From the NCBI GenBank assembly GCA_905250075.1, contig CAJNOP010000001.1, positions 3,320,514-3,384,513 on the forward strand: a DNA stretch of 64,000 nucleotides. The letters run 5' to 3'. Every line of letters starts with the position of its first letter. Position 1 is the first letter of the stretch. Below the pieces are notes generated by a model. It ran no database searches. It was not told the DNA's origin and saw only the letters and a program-made list of their open reading frames with translations. Below are positions 11,997 to 22,473 of the stretch, in pieces. Origin of the DNA: Rotaria sp. Silwood1. Taxonomy: Eukaryota; Rotifera; Eurotatoria; Philodinida; Philodinidae. The position numbers were made by a program, and so were the translations under genes.

Positions 11997-12722
11997 ATGC
12001 CTAATAGTGGTTATGTACCAGATGCAAATATCAATCATATGATTATTTGGCTGGATGCTGGTATCGGAGATTTTGACAGCAATCAACACTTAAAAAAAGC
12101 ATTTTCAACTCAAGCTGATCCAACACATGAAACACCAGTGGGCTTATTTGATAAAGATGCTGCAGAGTTACTTCGTGTAGAAGGTCCTTTACCAATACAT
12201 TTCGAAGGGGTTTATTTTTTATTGGCAGCATTCAAAAATATTGAAAGTTGTCTCAATTGTTTTGAACACAACCAAAATAAACGAATTTTTTTTATTACAT
12301 CAGGAACATTGGGAAGAGAGGCTGTACCAATTATTATAGAAAGATATAGACATATATTCACTGATCCAGTTACTAATGAACCATACATGTCAATTTATGT
12401 TTTTTGTCGTGATATTTCACTTCAAATTGATTGGGCGCTGGAGTATCGAGATTATATTCACATTTTCAATTTTGATGCAGATTTACTAAGTCGCATGGTA
12501 CGCGATATTAGTGATTATTTTCTTACTGAAAGTAAGCGTCTATTAAATAAAAGTCCTCCAAATAATGCAGCTGCTTATCATCGTCTAAGTTGGTCAAACG
12601 AGCTGTATAAACGATATAGTAAAATGGAAAATAACTCAATGAAGAAAGAACTTGATGAAGTCAATAAACTTCTAGAAGATGTAGAAAATAAAGTAAAATC
12701 ATCGTCCGATGAAAATGATTGA
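11997..12722 (+). CDS. Gene A: bdelloid receiver-like/TPR-like family protein, 241 aa
   Basis: Single-exon gene starting ATG-CCT-AAT, 6 nt after a TATAG acceptor-like site at 11986-11990. The N-terminal half has the strand-like elements HMIIWLDAGIGD (residues ~14-25), RIFFITSGTLGREAVP (~95-110) and SIYVFC (~130), followed by YIHIFNFDADLLSRM. The pattern suggests an alternating beta/alpha domain. The second half (YFLTESKRLL, AAAYHRLSW, LYKRYSKME) resembles a TPR-like helix pair, then a short coiled coil, and it ends in an acidic SSSDEND tail resembling casein kinase 2 sites. From memory, the N-terminal domain resembles the one preceding ART and TPR domains in many bdelloid proteins (WLD at the start, VSGxLGRxIVP in the middle). 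Here it stands alone with no catalytic ART part. The biochemical function is unknown. Confidence 0.75.
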   Translation: MPNSGYVPDANINHMIIWLDAGIGDFDSNQHLKKAFSTQADPTHETPVGLFDKDAAELLRVEGPLPIHFEGVYFLLAAFKNIESCLNCFEHNQNKRIFFITSGTLGREAVPIIIERYRHIFTDPVTNEPYMSIYVFCRDISLQIDWALEYRDYIHIFNFDADLLSRMVRDISDYFLTESKRLLNKSPPNNAAAYHRLSWSNELYKRYSKMENNSMKKELDEVNKLLEDVENKVKSSSDEND

Positions 12723-13601
12723 ATTTTGAAGCAAAACTTACGTTTAATCTAACTACGTATTGTTATTTGTAAAAATATTGTGAAGGCGACGTATAATGGT
12801 TTTGTTTTTATTGTGTATATGTTTTGTTACTTCTAACGATATGAAACATGCATGTTTGTTGATCAAGACATTTTTAGTACTAAGTTGAATAGTGAAAGAA
12901 AATGCATATATTATCAGTTCAAAGATTCTAATTCAAATAGGATCTTCTCTTCGAAAAGTTGCTATGTATGAGAAAAGTTACCTTTTCACAAATGAGTCAA
13001 AAAAATGAAATGAATACTTCAGTTCATGAATGCGAATAAAACAACTAGCTAAGAAAAACCAAGAAACAATTTCTGAATGGTCATTTTCATAATAGAATGA
13101 TCTTTTAAGCAGAATAGTATTGATTATTACTGCTATATTTAATTACAAAATTCACAATGTATATATTTATTCGTAACAAATGAATACATTGCGAAACAAT
13201 TCAAAATAAATGCTTCATTTCGTTTATATTACTTTCTTAATATTTTCATTCGTATATTTTGTTTTTTGAATGAAATCTTTGGAGACCTGAAGTAGATCTT
13301 AAACAAAAGAAAAATAAACAATTTTTTAAAGAATTTGACATGTGAATAGAGGAAGCTAAACACTGTTTGGTTGATTTTAGTCATCTACAAGGGTAATAAT
13401 AACAGTTAAAAAATGACACTTGAAAATTCGTATGATTTTTCAATGATTCTTTCACGATAACCAAAGATAACTTCATGAGTATTGTTGATGTGTAGACTCA
13501 TGGGTTCAGTTTTGAGTATCGCTCACTAAGACTTGTTTTACATGACTCAATAGTTGTTATACACAAGTTGGAAAATATACTGTTAGTTGTCAAGTAGTTT
13601 G

Positions 13602-13928
13602 TTATTTATTAATGACGATTACACTAGCTCGTACATGATTACAGTCATTTGAAGTTGGAAATTTCATTCTTTTTCGTTTATTCTTTATATTCTGTCCAAT
13701 TAGAAGATTTCTTTGCAACATAGAACAATGAGATATAGTACAATATGTTAGTAGTAAAAAACCAACATACCACAAATACACATAAACATATTTGTTTTCA
13801 TGGACTTTTATTTTACGTTCGATTATTCGTAAAATAATAAGAGCAAAATAGCAGCAGCAGAAACAACTCATTGAAAAAACATGTTTTTTGCTCGTCATGA
13901 AATACAAAAAAATATTGACATACTTCAC
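13602..13928 (-). pseudogene. Possible decayed membrane-protein exon, duplicated in both units
   Basis: The minus strand is open for 108 codons with coding-like content (RNLLIGQNIKNKRKRMKFP near the end, and a hydrophobic stretch VYLWYVGFLLLTYC). The corresponding piece of unit 2 (about 19635-19930) keeps recognisable matches such as QRNLLIRENIKNQRKK but has stops. Hence at least one copy is dead. No family is recognised and it may be chance. Confidence 0.25.
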
Positions 13929-14579
13929 TATGGTGTCTTTTTAATGTTTTGCGTTCTTTCATTTTCTTCATTGGAAGAATAATTGGATACAAATACTAAC
14001 ATACAAAAAAAAAATATATTTTTCTATTTATATTTATGACAAATATTTAAATAGAATATTATTTATATTGAAAATATCATCAGCTGATGATGTTCGATTT
14101 ATCTAATTTGATGTATTTAAAACGGAAGCAAGAAAACATAATGATTCCATACGATTTCTCTTTGCTTAATGAATTGAAATTATTAGCTTCTATGAATTCA
14201 ACTATTCATGCTGTAATTTAAAGGGTGGCTACATTTTTATTCACTGATATTTCTGATATGAAATAATTGAACTTATTTTGAAGAGCATCATGATAAAAAA
14301 AGTTCTATTCATTTTATGGAGAGCATTTAGTGAAAATATTATTTCACATGTCAGTTCTACATGTTCTGTTTTTCATTCATTGTATGTTTCCTATACTAGC
14401 ATGTTAAACAATCTTGTTAGATCTTTCTTACATACTACTCAGGACTTAAAAAGTTTCATTAAAATGAAAAAACGAGCATTTAAATTGATGTATTTAAATT
14501 TCTTTGATATAAAATTCATGAAAGTTACGAATGTTTTGCTTTGTTAAAACTATTCAAGATTGAAATTGATTTATTTGTG

Positions 14580-14815
14580 TGATTCGAATATGATACTTTA
14601 AATATCTTAGCTACTGTAATAGAAACAAAAAATGTGTCATTTCGTCAATTATTTAGTTATCTTAGATGGCCACTAAGGTAAAATAGAATTCATACGACAA
14701 AAGAGCAACATGTTAAATCAACAATAAATCTATCAGTTAGAAAAGATCAAACAACTATCACAATAAGAATTGCAAGATCTTTGATTTATTATTAATTGTC
14801 AGAGATCGGCTCGAT
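14580..14815 (+). pseudogene. Broken copy of the short exon at 20628-20849
   Basis: The block containing TCATTTCGTCAATTATTTAG and ATTCATACGACAA matches 20760-20850, but here the frame is disrupted by stops and small length changes. It marks the 3' end of duplication unit 1. Confidence 0.45.
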
Positions 14816-15730
14816 TCGATTCAAAAAGAACTCTAGAGTGTTAGTCTGAAGAATACCTACACCTTTACATACAGACATTCTAGCAGATTTACGAAACTAC
14901 TTTCGCTGACGCTCTGGATTTGCAACAGTAATCGAAAAGTAAAATTTATTTTTACACCCTCTATTGGATATTGAAATAAGAACTCTGTTATTTTCTGTGA
15001 TAAATCTCAAAAAACTGAATCTTAGAATTTTCAATTATGATGACAGTTTATTATTGTTCTTATGACACAGTTTTGTAGCTAGCTATTTTGTTGATGAAAG
15101 CTTTATGTAACAATGTGCCAAGACTCAATACAAAGATTAAATTAAAAATATTTTGAAGAACAGGCATTGAATGATAAAATCGTTCAAATAAAATATTAGT
15201 CAGAGTATTTTCAATAGCTTTCTATTGAATTTAATAACTAAACAATTTAAAATAATGTCTATAATTAGTAATCTAAGTTCATAACAATAATATCGTATTT
15301 TAACAGTTATCAAAATACAACCATTGTTCCTCATTGAAATTATGGTAAAGCAAGCTGTGGTTAGTCAGTCAAACCTTCTGTAACAACTTCAGTTAGTAAA
15401 AGTAAAATAAAACGTTTTTTCATACTGTCGATAGTAGCAATGCCTATGTATATATTGAGCATTTACATACAGTATGAGTTATAGTCTTTCATACACTTAT
15501 GTAAGTGCTAATGACGTCGTAAGTGACTGTTTTTTAGAACAAAATACACATTTCTCTCGTATTAAGATTAAAATGAATCATATTTCTATTGTAATAGTTA
15601 TTCGTTGATGTCCGTGTCAGGTCTGATCATTAGTAAAACAACAGTCTTACCAGTGAGACATATAATCCTCGTAATTCTTTTCATTTTTTTAGTCTTACTA
15701 ATGGATATTTACTTCAATTAAGTGTCGTAA

Positions 15731-15960
15731 ATGCCTCAATCAGACAAAGTCGTTGTCGATATGAAGAGAACTGAAGCAGGGTTATGGGGAGGCATAGCAT
15801 TCTGGCACGTCATCTGTTGTGAGACGGATCGGATCAAGATGGATTTCGTTGTTTTCTCCCTCCTACAGTCACCACTTCTAGCACTTCGAGTATCAACGTA
15901 CTTTGTTGAAGAATTTTTTGGACTCTGTGTGGAAGTTTTAGCCACTACCATCATTCGATT
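15731..15960. other. Compositional outlier: GC-richer open stretch, origin unclear
   Basis: About 230 bp with clearly higher GC than its surroundings and open on both strands. The minus reading (RSARSGDCRREKTTKS, SVSQQMTCQNAMPPHNPAS) is the more protein-like. No family is recognised. It lies in the spacer between the duplication units and may be a gene or transposon remnant. Confidence 0.25.
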
Positions 15961-17835
15961 CCTAAAAAAATATCAACAAATATTGTTATTAGTGCATCTA
16001 ATTAGATTCATGATAACTTTGAGAGTTATTTTTTAGATAAATGAATTTAATATGAATAATTGTCCATCTACGACAAATATCTGACATCAATTTAAAATAC
16101 ATTTTTGTGGTAGCATAGATTGAAAGTACTCATCGATATACATGATAGCAAAATAACTCTAGTCAGATTTGAAAAACCTAATAATACAGATTTAACACCA
16201 ACAACTAATATATTAAAACCTTTATTTTTTGATTCATTTAGAATCATTTTCTTCATGTATTAAATATATATTTGCATATAAAACATCATGTATTCAAATT
16301 TTATTTTATTGTTCTATAATATATTTAAATCTGTTTAGTATCCATAATTGATCAATAAAGAACTGCAACCATTTATTGAGTATTTTTAACTGATGAATAA
16401 GAAATTGTGCTCTGTTACTGGTAGCATCTGGCTTTGAAATCAAATCCATAGTACTTCGAGTGAGTCAACAATGCGATTTAAAGAAAACTTAAAATTACTG
16501 AATTAACTATTCTTTAACGAAAGATCGAAATTGACACAAAACTTTAATTTCTAAAAAAAACAGACCAAATATGTTATTCAGCTACTTCAAGTCGGTATTT
16601 TCCATTTCAAATAACAGATCTTCTTTAGACTCATCCCTGTATTGTTTTTCTTTCTCTTAGCATTTTTTTGTAGATAAGTATCATTCTGATTTACTCAGTT
16701 TCACAATTAACTTGAATTTGATTTTTGATGAATGATTGCTCTTGCACATGCAGCAGTCTTTTAATATTTTAGAAACTATAAATAATTACAGGTTCAATTA
16801 TATTTAATGTAATATTAAATATGATGATTATTGGGGTTGAATGAATGGATAGCAATCATGAACACTGTCGTTCTTATTATAAATTCTTCTCCTTATTATT
16901 TGGAATACTCTGAAATTTTATTCTGAAGGCATGAAAGTTATGAAATTTAAATTATGACGTTCTTTTATTTACTTGACCAATATGACACGTAGATTTCTTT
17001 TATTGTTGTCTCTCAGTCATGACTCTTATCAAAGACACGTGACCATAAAAATGTAAGTTTGTGTAGTTCATGTCAACCTTTATATGCAATGATGTGTGTA
17101 TCATATTAATAAGAAAAAAGAACGAGTTTTTATTACTGTTTGTCGTTCACACAGAACGGTTGGAACTTTCCAACAACGATTAATTTTTTTTCACCTGTAT
17201 GATGTTTTTACCAATATATAGAAATTTTTGTCTGTATTTATATGTTCTCAATCAATCATTCGTTCTAGTACCATATTTCAATGTGGCATTCATTAATAGT
17301 TATAAATTCATTGCTAATCACTTTCTGTATAATACAGGTCTAATGTAAGTTTGCTTCCTCTCTGTAGGTAGAATTCATAAGTGTTCACATACTTCGATAA
17401 AATTCAGATTGAATGATAGTATAAAAAAGAAAAGCTTGCTGTCCATCAATAATGGAATTTAATAAGAATAGATTATAGATTATTCATGACACGAGTGCAG
17501 AACTCATTTGTAGTATTCTTTATTAAAAAATAGTTACAGTTATTTAAAAACTTTTGTCTTATTGATTACAGAATAATGATATCAACACACATTATGCTTG
17601 TGACTAATGAGTAATCTGCACTCAAGAACTTCGAACAAGATCATAAAAGTTTTGTTTGAACACTTATTGAACTAATCGACAAAATTAGGATAATATGTAG
17701 ATCAACAGCCATATTAAATTTAGTGACTACTCACTAAACTTCCTCCTACAGTTAATTTGTATTTTCACAATTCTACAACACAGATATGCTTTAGATCTAC
17801 TGTTACTAATTCTACGTGAAATATTCTACACAAAA

Positions 17836-18564
17836 ATGCCTAATGATGCTATTGTACCATATGAAGAAAATCCAAATCATATGATTATTTGGCTGGATGA
17901 ACATATCGGAGATCCTAGTAGATATCAACATTTAAAAAAAACATTTTCAACTCAAATGGATCCCCAATGTGAAACAACAGTGGATTTAGTGGGTGCAGAT
18001 TATGCCGAAATACTTAGTGTAGAAGGTCCTTTGCCAATACATTTCGAAGGTGTTCATTTTTTATTGGCAGCATTCACTAATATTGAAAGCTGTATCAATT
18101 GTTTTGAACACAATCAAGATAAACGAATTTTTTTTATTACATCAGGATCATTGGGAAGAGAAGCTGTGCCAATAGTTCTAGAAAGATTTAAAAAAACATT
18201 TACTGATCCAATCACTGATGAACCATACACGTCAATTTATGTTTTTTCTAATAATATTGCCGACGATCGTGATTGGGCGCTTGATTACTGTGATTATATT
18301 CAAATTTTCGACTTCGATGCAAATTTATTAAGTCGTATGGTGCATGATGCTGGTGATTATTATTTTATTGAAGGTAAACGTCTATTAGATGAAAGTCCTC
18401 CAAATACTGCAGCTGCTTATTATCGACTTCATTGGGCAAATATACTTTATAAACGATATAGCCAAATGGAAAATGTCTCGATGAAGAAAAAGCTTGATGA
18501 AGTTAGTCAACTTCTTCAAACGGTAGAAGAAGAATCAAAATCATCGTCCGATGAAGATGACTAA
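17836..18564 (+). CDS. Gene B: bdelloid receiver-like/TPR-like family protein, 242 aa
   Basis: Single exon, ATG-CCT-AAT-GAT, ending TAA. Family elements: HMIIWLDEHIGDPSRYQHLK, RIFFITSGSLGREAVP, SIYVFS (the usual Cys after YVF is Ser here), YIQIFDFDANLLSRM, YFIEGKRLL, AAAYYRLHWANILYKRY and the acidic tail SSSDEDD. It matches gene D closely at the N-terminus but differs from both A and D around residues 130-165. The AG acceptor-like site present before genes A and D is not preserved here (TTCTACAC in place of TTATAGAT). Cellular role unknown. Confidence 0.75.
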   Translation: MPNDAIVPYEENPNHMIIWLDEHIGDPSRYQHLKKTFSTQMDPQCETTVDLVGADYAEILSVEGPLPIHFEGVHFLLAAFTNIESCINCFEHNQDKRIFFITSGSLGREAVPIVLERFKKTFTDPITDEPYTSIYVFSNNIADDRDWALDYCDYIQIFDFDANLLSRMVHDAGDYYFIEGKRLLDESPPNTAAAYYRLHWANILYKRYSQMENVSMKKKLDEVSQLLQTVEEESKSSSDEDD

Positions 18565-20627
18565 TTTTTAAACAGAAGTTACTGTTAATCTAACTGGCTA
18601 TTGTTGTTATAAAGATATGATAAAGCGATGTACTATGTTTTTTTGATTTTTTTGCTTATATGTTATATTATTTCGAACCATATAAACCATGTTTATTTAT
18701 GGACTACGAAATTTTTAGTCTTTTGCTCAATGGAGAAACAGGATCGTGGTATAGTCACTCTAATAGAACCTAATTGAACCAACATGTTGTCTTCAACAGA
18801 TTGCTGCCTATGGTAAACCTATCTTTTCATAAATTAGTCTGGAGAAATGATATTGTTTTTTTCGGTTGATGCATGTGAATAAAACGAAAAAAAAAACCAT
18901 GATAATTAATATAACATAAAGAGGATTCAACATGTTATGGGAAAGTAATATCGATATCATAATAGTAATGGCGAGAAAATAATTTTGTTTTTGAAGAAAT
19001 TTCTTAATTATGAAGTCACATTGCTGAGACATAACGCCCGAAATGATTTCATGTTCGAGAATAATAAAAATTAAAATACTGTTTTGTCATATCTGAGCTC
19101 AAAATGAATATTCGCTCTCATGAAATATTTAATTACAAAATTCACAATATATATTTATGCATTCTTAAGAACTGAATAACTACATTGTGAAACAATTCAA
19201 AAGTGCTAACAAAATCATACGTTTCGAGTCGAATGTACTCTCATGACATTGTCATTCCGAAATTTTTTTAAAATGACATATTTAGAGAATTCGCGTAGAA
19301 TATGAAAAAGAAATAAATAGTTTTAAAAAATAATATAACATGTGAATATAGTAAGCTAAATAGATTTTTTGTTAATTATAGTTATCTACAAATGTAATAC
19401 TATTATAAGATGATACTATACAAAATTGTTGTTTCTTTTTTAATGATTCTGTAACGGTAACCAACGACAACTACTGGTGCCTCTTTTATTCGATAAGTGG
19501 CGTTGATATAATGTAGACTCATGGATTCAGTTTTGAGTATCGTTTACTTGAACTTGTTTCATACGACGCAATAATGGTTACCCACAAATTGGAAAATATA
19601 CTGTGAACTGTCAGTTATTTGCATGTTGTTAATGATGATTGACATTGATTTATACTCAGTCAACATCAATCAAAGTTGGAAATTTCGTTTTTTTTTCGTT
19701 GATTCTTGATATTCTCTCGAATCAGAAGATTTCTTTGTGGTAAAGTATGAGACATAGAATAATAACTTAGTTGTAAGAAACCAACTTACTTTAAATAGAG
19801 ATAAAGATATTTGTTTTTTTTGGTTTTTTCTACGTTTGATTGTATTTGTACAATAATCAAGGCAAAAGAGAAGAAATAGAGGCTACTCATTGAAAAAAAT
19901 TCTTTTTTGTCGTCATGAAATACAAAAAAATATTGACATATTTCACTATGACGTCTGTTAATGTTTTGCGTTCTTTTATTTCTTCATTGGAAGAATAATT
20001 GAATATTATTACTGACATGAAAAAACATATTGGTGTCTACCTATATTTGGAACAAGTTTTTTAATAGAATATTATTTATATTGAACATATGATTGACTGA
20101 TCATTTTCGATCTATCTCATTCGATGCATTAATAAGACCAGTGAGAAAATGTAATGATTACAAAAATGTTCCTTACTTGATGTAGTATGGCTAATAGCTA
20201 CAAGAAATTCACTAAGTCGTGCTTTCAATGAAACTATGGCTCCATTTTTATTCACAAATATTTCCAATCTAACGGGATAGAATTTATTTTTAAGAACATT
20301 TTGATAAAAACAAAGAGCCATATTCATGTCATTGGGATCAGTTAGTAAATTTACATATTAGTTCTACACATTCTTATGCTGATTCATTGTATATTTTTTT
20401 GTACTAGTATGCAAAGCAATGTTGATTAGATTTTTCTTGCATATAATGTAAGGACTTAAAATATTTCAGTAGAAATGATAAAGCGGGTATTAGAATTGAT
20501 GTATCTCAATTTCATTGATGAAAACAGACATTTTTATTATATTTGCTTGATTAAAATGTCAATTATAATTAATGACAGCATGGTATATGAATTTTAATAT
20601 AATCTTGAAATTGATTTACTTGTATGA
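18565..20627. other. Downstream half of duplication unit 2
   Basis: AT-rich and collinear with 12723-14580. It contains only relics: minus-strand fragments matching 13602-13928, and a minus-strand open piece at 20112-20327 (FYPVRLEIFVNKNGAIVSLK) whose counterpart near 14140-14310 is interrupted. Neither is a convincing gene. Confidence 0.35.
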
Positions 20628-20849
20628 TTGCCATGCCATATATTACTATATATCATTAAGCAAGGTCCGAATGAACAGGAATTTGAACGGATGAATAAAT
20701 GCATTGAAGGTGGTCGAACTTCAAATATGTCAGCTAGTGCAATTGATATATTAAATCCGTCATTTCGTCCATATTTAGTAATCTTAGATGGCTATGAAAG
20801 AAATATTGGATTCATACGACAAGCAAAAGACGTGTTAGCGCAACAATAA
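20628..20849 (+). pseudogene. Orphan C-terminal exon (unrecognised), better preserved copy
   Basis: The open frame contains GPNEQEFERMNKCIEGGR, SASAIDILNPSFRPYLVIL and a QAKDVLAQQ end followed by TAA. Codon use is gene-like. An AAG just before CAAGGTCCG could be an acceptor, so the block looks like a last exon. No upstream exons were found and the other copy (14580-14815) is broken. It is probably what remains of a gene that once lay next to the family gene. Confidence 0.4.
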
Positions 20850-21699
20850 AACAACAAACACAAGCGTCAGAAGAAATTGAACAACTATCGTAACAAGAAT
20901 GACAAGATCTTTAATTTATAATAAATTGTCAGAGATTGGTTCGGTTTCAAAGATGAACATATGAACCGGTCCCATCTCTATAAATTCAACAATTTTCTTC
21001 TGCGTCAATTTTCTTTTTATCGATTTATTCTTTGCTATTTTTAATGTATGTATTTGCCTATTGTAAGAATATTTCATATAGTGTTAAGAAAAAAGAGCTA
21101 CTTGGCAAAAGTTTCACAAGAAGCCCGTTTGAATTTTCTTTCTTCCTTCCTTATGTGGTTATTACGCTTTTTGTTTTTCTTTCTTTCGTTCTGTTCCGTT
21201 GGTTTTTTCCCTGGTTTGCTTCTTTATAAATTGACACAAAAATAGCAATTATTCAAAACAAAAGTTCTACATTAAATTTATCATTATTTCAATTGATACT
21301 ATATTTGATACAAACAACTACTGATCAACAATTAACAAATAGTTATACCAACTCAGATTAATATTCAAATGTGCAATAAAAAATACAAGTTTTAAATTGA
21401 ATTTTTATTGTCAAAATAGCAATAAAGAAAAGAATTGTAAGCACAAATTAATTTTTGATAATAAATTCTACAATTGATCATCGATTTAATTTATTCGTGT
21501 GATTTATATTCTGAACAAACAAAAAACATTATGATATTTTAAGCACGAATAAATATAAAAAAATAAGGTGATCTAGTTTCTTGTATCCTCGATTTATTCG
21601 AAGACAAAAATGAAATTATTGATCAAATTAAAGCTTTTATATTTTTATTATAATAAGTTTATCTTTGTTTTGTTTTCTAGATAAGAAACCTTATTAAAT
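20850..21699. other. AT-rich spacer upstream of gene C
   Basis: Ends the duplication unit near 20960. The remainder is AT-rich with pyrimidine-rich runs (21140-21230) and no supported gene. A TTTTCTAG acceptor-like site at 21673-21680 precedes the gene C start region. Confidence 0.35.
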
Positions 21700-22422
21700 A
21701 TGGCCACTCCTGTTCCAATACCATAATTTATTATTATCTGGTTAGATCAACATATTGGTATATTGGAATCAAATAAACTATTAAAAAGTAGTGTTAGTGA
21801 ACAAACAAATCCAGAAAATGCATCACCAGCGTCTCTCGAAGATCGTGATATTGATAATTTAATTAAATTTCGAAATAATATCGAAGAAAGTTTTGATAAA
21901 ATTCCCAAAAATTTAAAAGCATTTAGTCAATCAAGCAAATGTCTTGATTGTATCGATGCTAATTTGAATAACCAGAAAATCTTTTTTATTACATCTGGTT
22001 CAGTGGGAAAAGAAATAGCTCCTGAAATTATTCAGAAATATTCATCCTTAAAAACAACTTACGTCTTTTGAGGGTATTACAAAGCTCATTTGGAATGGGT
22101 GGACGATTGTTTAGATAAAGGAATTAATTGTATTATGTATGACTTTCATACTGATCTTTTAGTAAGACTTTTAAGGGATGCCGTTGAATATTTTATATCC
22201 GAAGGTGATGGTGAATTATGTCTTGATAAAAATCTAGCTTATTCGGCTATTTGTTATTTTAATTGGGCGAAACTACTTTTAGAACGAGCAAATAAATTTT
22301 CTCTGACAAAAGTCTTCACTCGACTTACATATGTCGAAGACCGTATCACATATGCTGAACAATTAATAAAAAAGTTGAACAGGAATAATGATGATAAAGT
22401 GTCTAGTGAATCATTTCAATGA
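21700..22422 (+). pseudogene. Gene C: inactivated member of the A-E family
   Basis: The frame from ATG at 21700 to TGA at 22420-22422 is 241 codons, the family length, and stays in one phase. It contains FIIIWLDQHIG, KIFFITSGSVGKEIAPEII, YVF, DFHTDLLVRLLRDAVEYFIS and a helical C-terminus. Two in-frame stops interrupt it: TAA at 21724-21726, just before the WLD element, and TGA at 22069-22071, where A, D and E have Cys. No frameshift was seen, so inactivation looks recent relative to its large divergence from the others. The shorter open piece from 21763 could in principle still be translated. It lies 51 bp upstream of gene D on the same strand. Confidence 0.65.
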
Positions 22423-22460
22423 ATAAATTTTTCTTATACATGATTTTATTGTAAATATCT

Positions 22461-22473
22461 ATTTTAGATAAAA
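22461..22473 (+). promoter_or_regulatory. Acceptor-like site ATTTTAG-ATAAAA before gene D
   Basis: The C-D gap is only 51 bp and ends in a pyrimidine/A-rich ATTTTAG followed by ATAAAA and the ATG. Gene A has the same AG-ATAAAA-ATG arrangement (AG at 11989-11990). In bdelloids, which use spliced-leader trans-splicing, such a site can be a trans-splice acceptor. A cis intron is the alternative. Confidence 0.4.

Larger units (their letters stand above)
10640..14830. repeat. Tandem duplication unit 1 (contains gene A)
   Basis: This ~4.2-kb stretch is similar, with indels, to 16445-20960. Matching anchors in order: the start near 10640 (GAGTGAATCAACAATTCGAT versus 16460), a nearly identical ~200-bp block at 11038-11250 versus 16822-17045, the family gene A versus B, the downstream block near 13140 versus 19125, the AT-rich piece near 13890 versus 19910, and the end block near 14640-14815 versus 20760-20945. 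The order and strand are the same in both copies. Between the units lies 14831-16444. Confidence 0.8.
12723..17835. other. Non-coding parts of the duplication units and the spacer between them
   Basis: Mostly AT-rich. 12723-14830 is the downstream half of unit 1. 14831-16444 is the inter-unit spacer. 16445-17835 is the upstream half of unit 2. Apart from the relics listed separately I see no gene here. Confidence 0.4.
16445..20960. repeat. Tandem duplication unit 2 (contains gene B)
   Basis: Direct-orientation partner of 10640-14830. It is collinear through the upstream flank, family gene and downstream flank, with scattered indels. Divergence in non-coding parts is substantial, so the duplication is not recent, except for the strongly conserved block at 16822-17045. 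Confidence 0.8.

Noticed and set aside
22069-22071. TGA at a conserved Cys position in gene C as a selenocysteine codon
   Set aside because: An in-frame TAA lies upstream at 21724-21726, paralogues use ordinary Cys or Ser there, and no SECIS-like element was evident downstream. Pseudogene decay explains it better.
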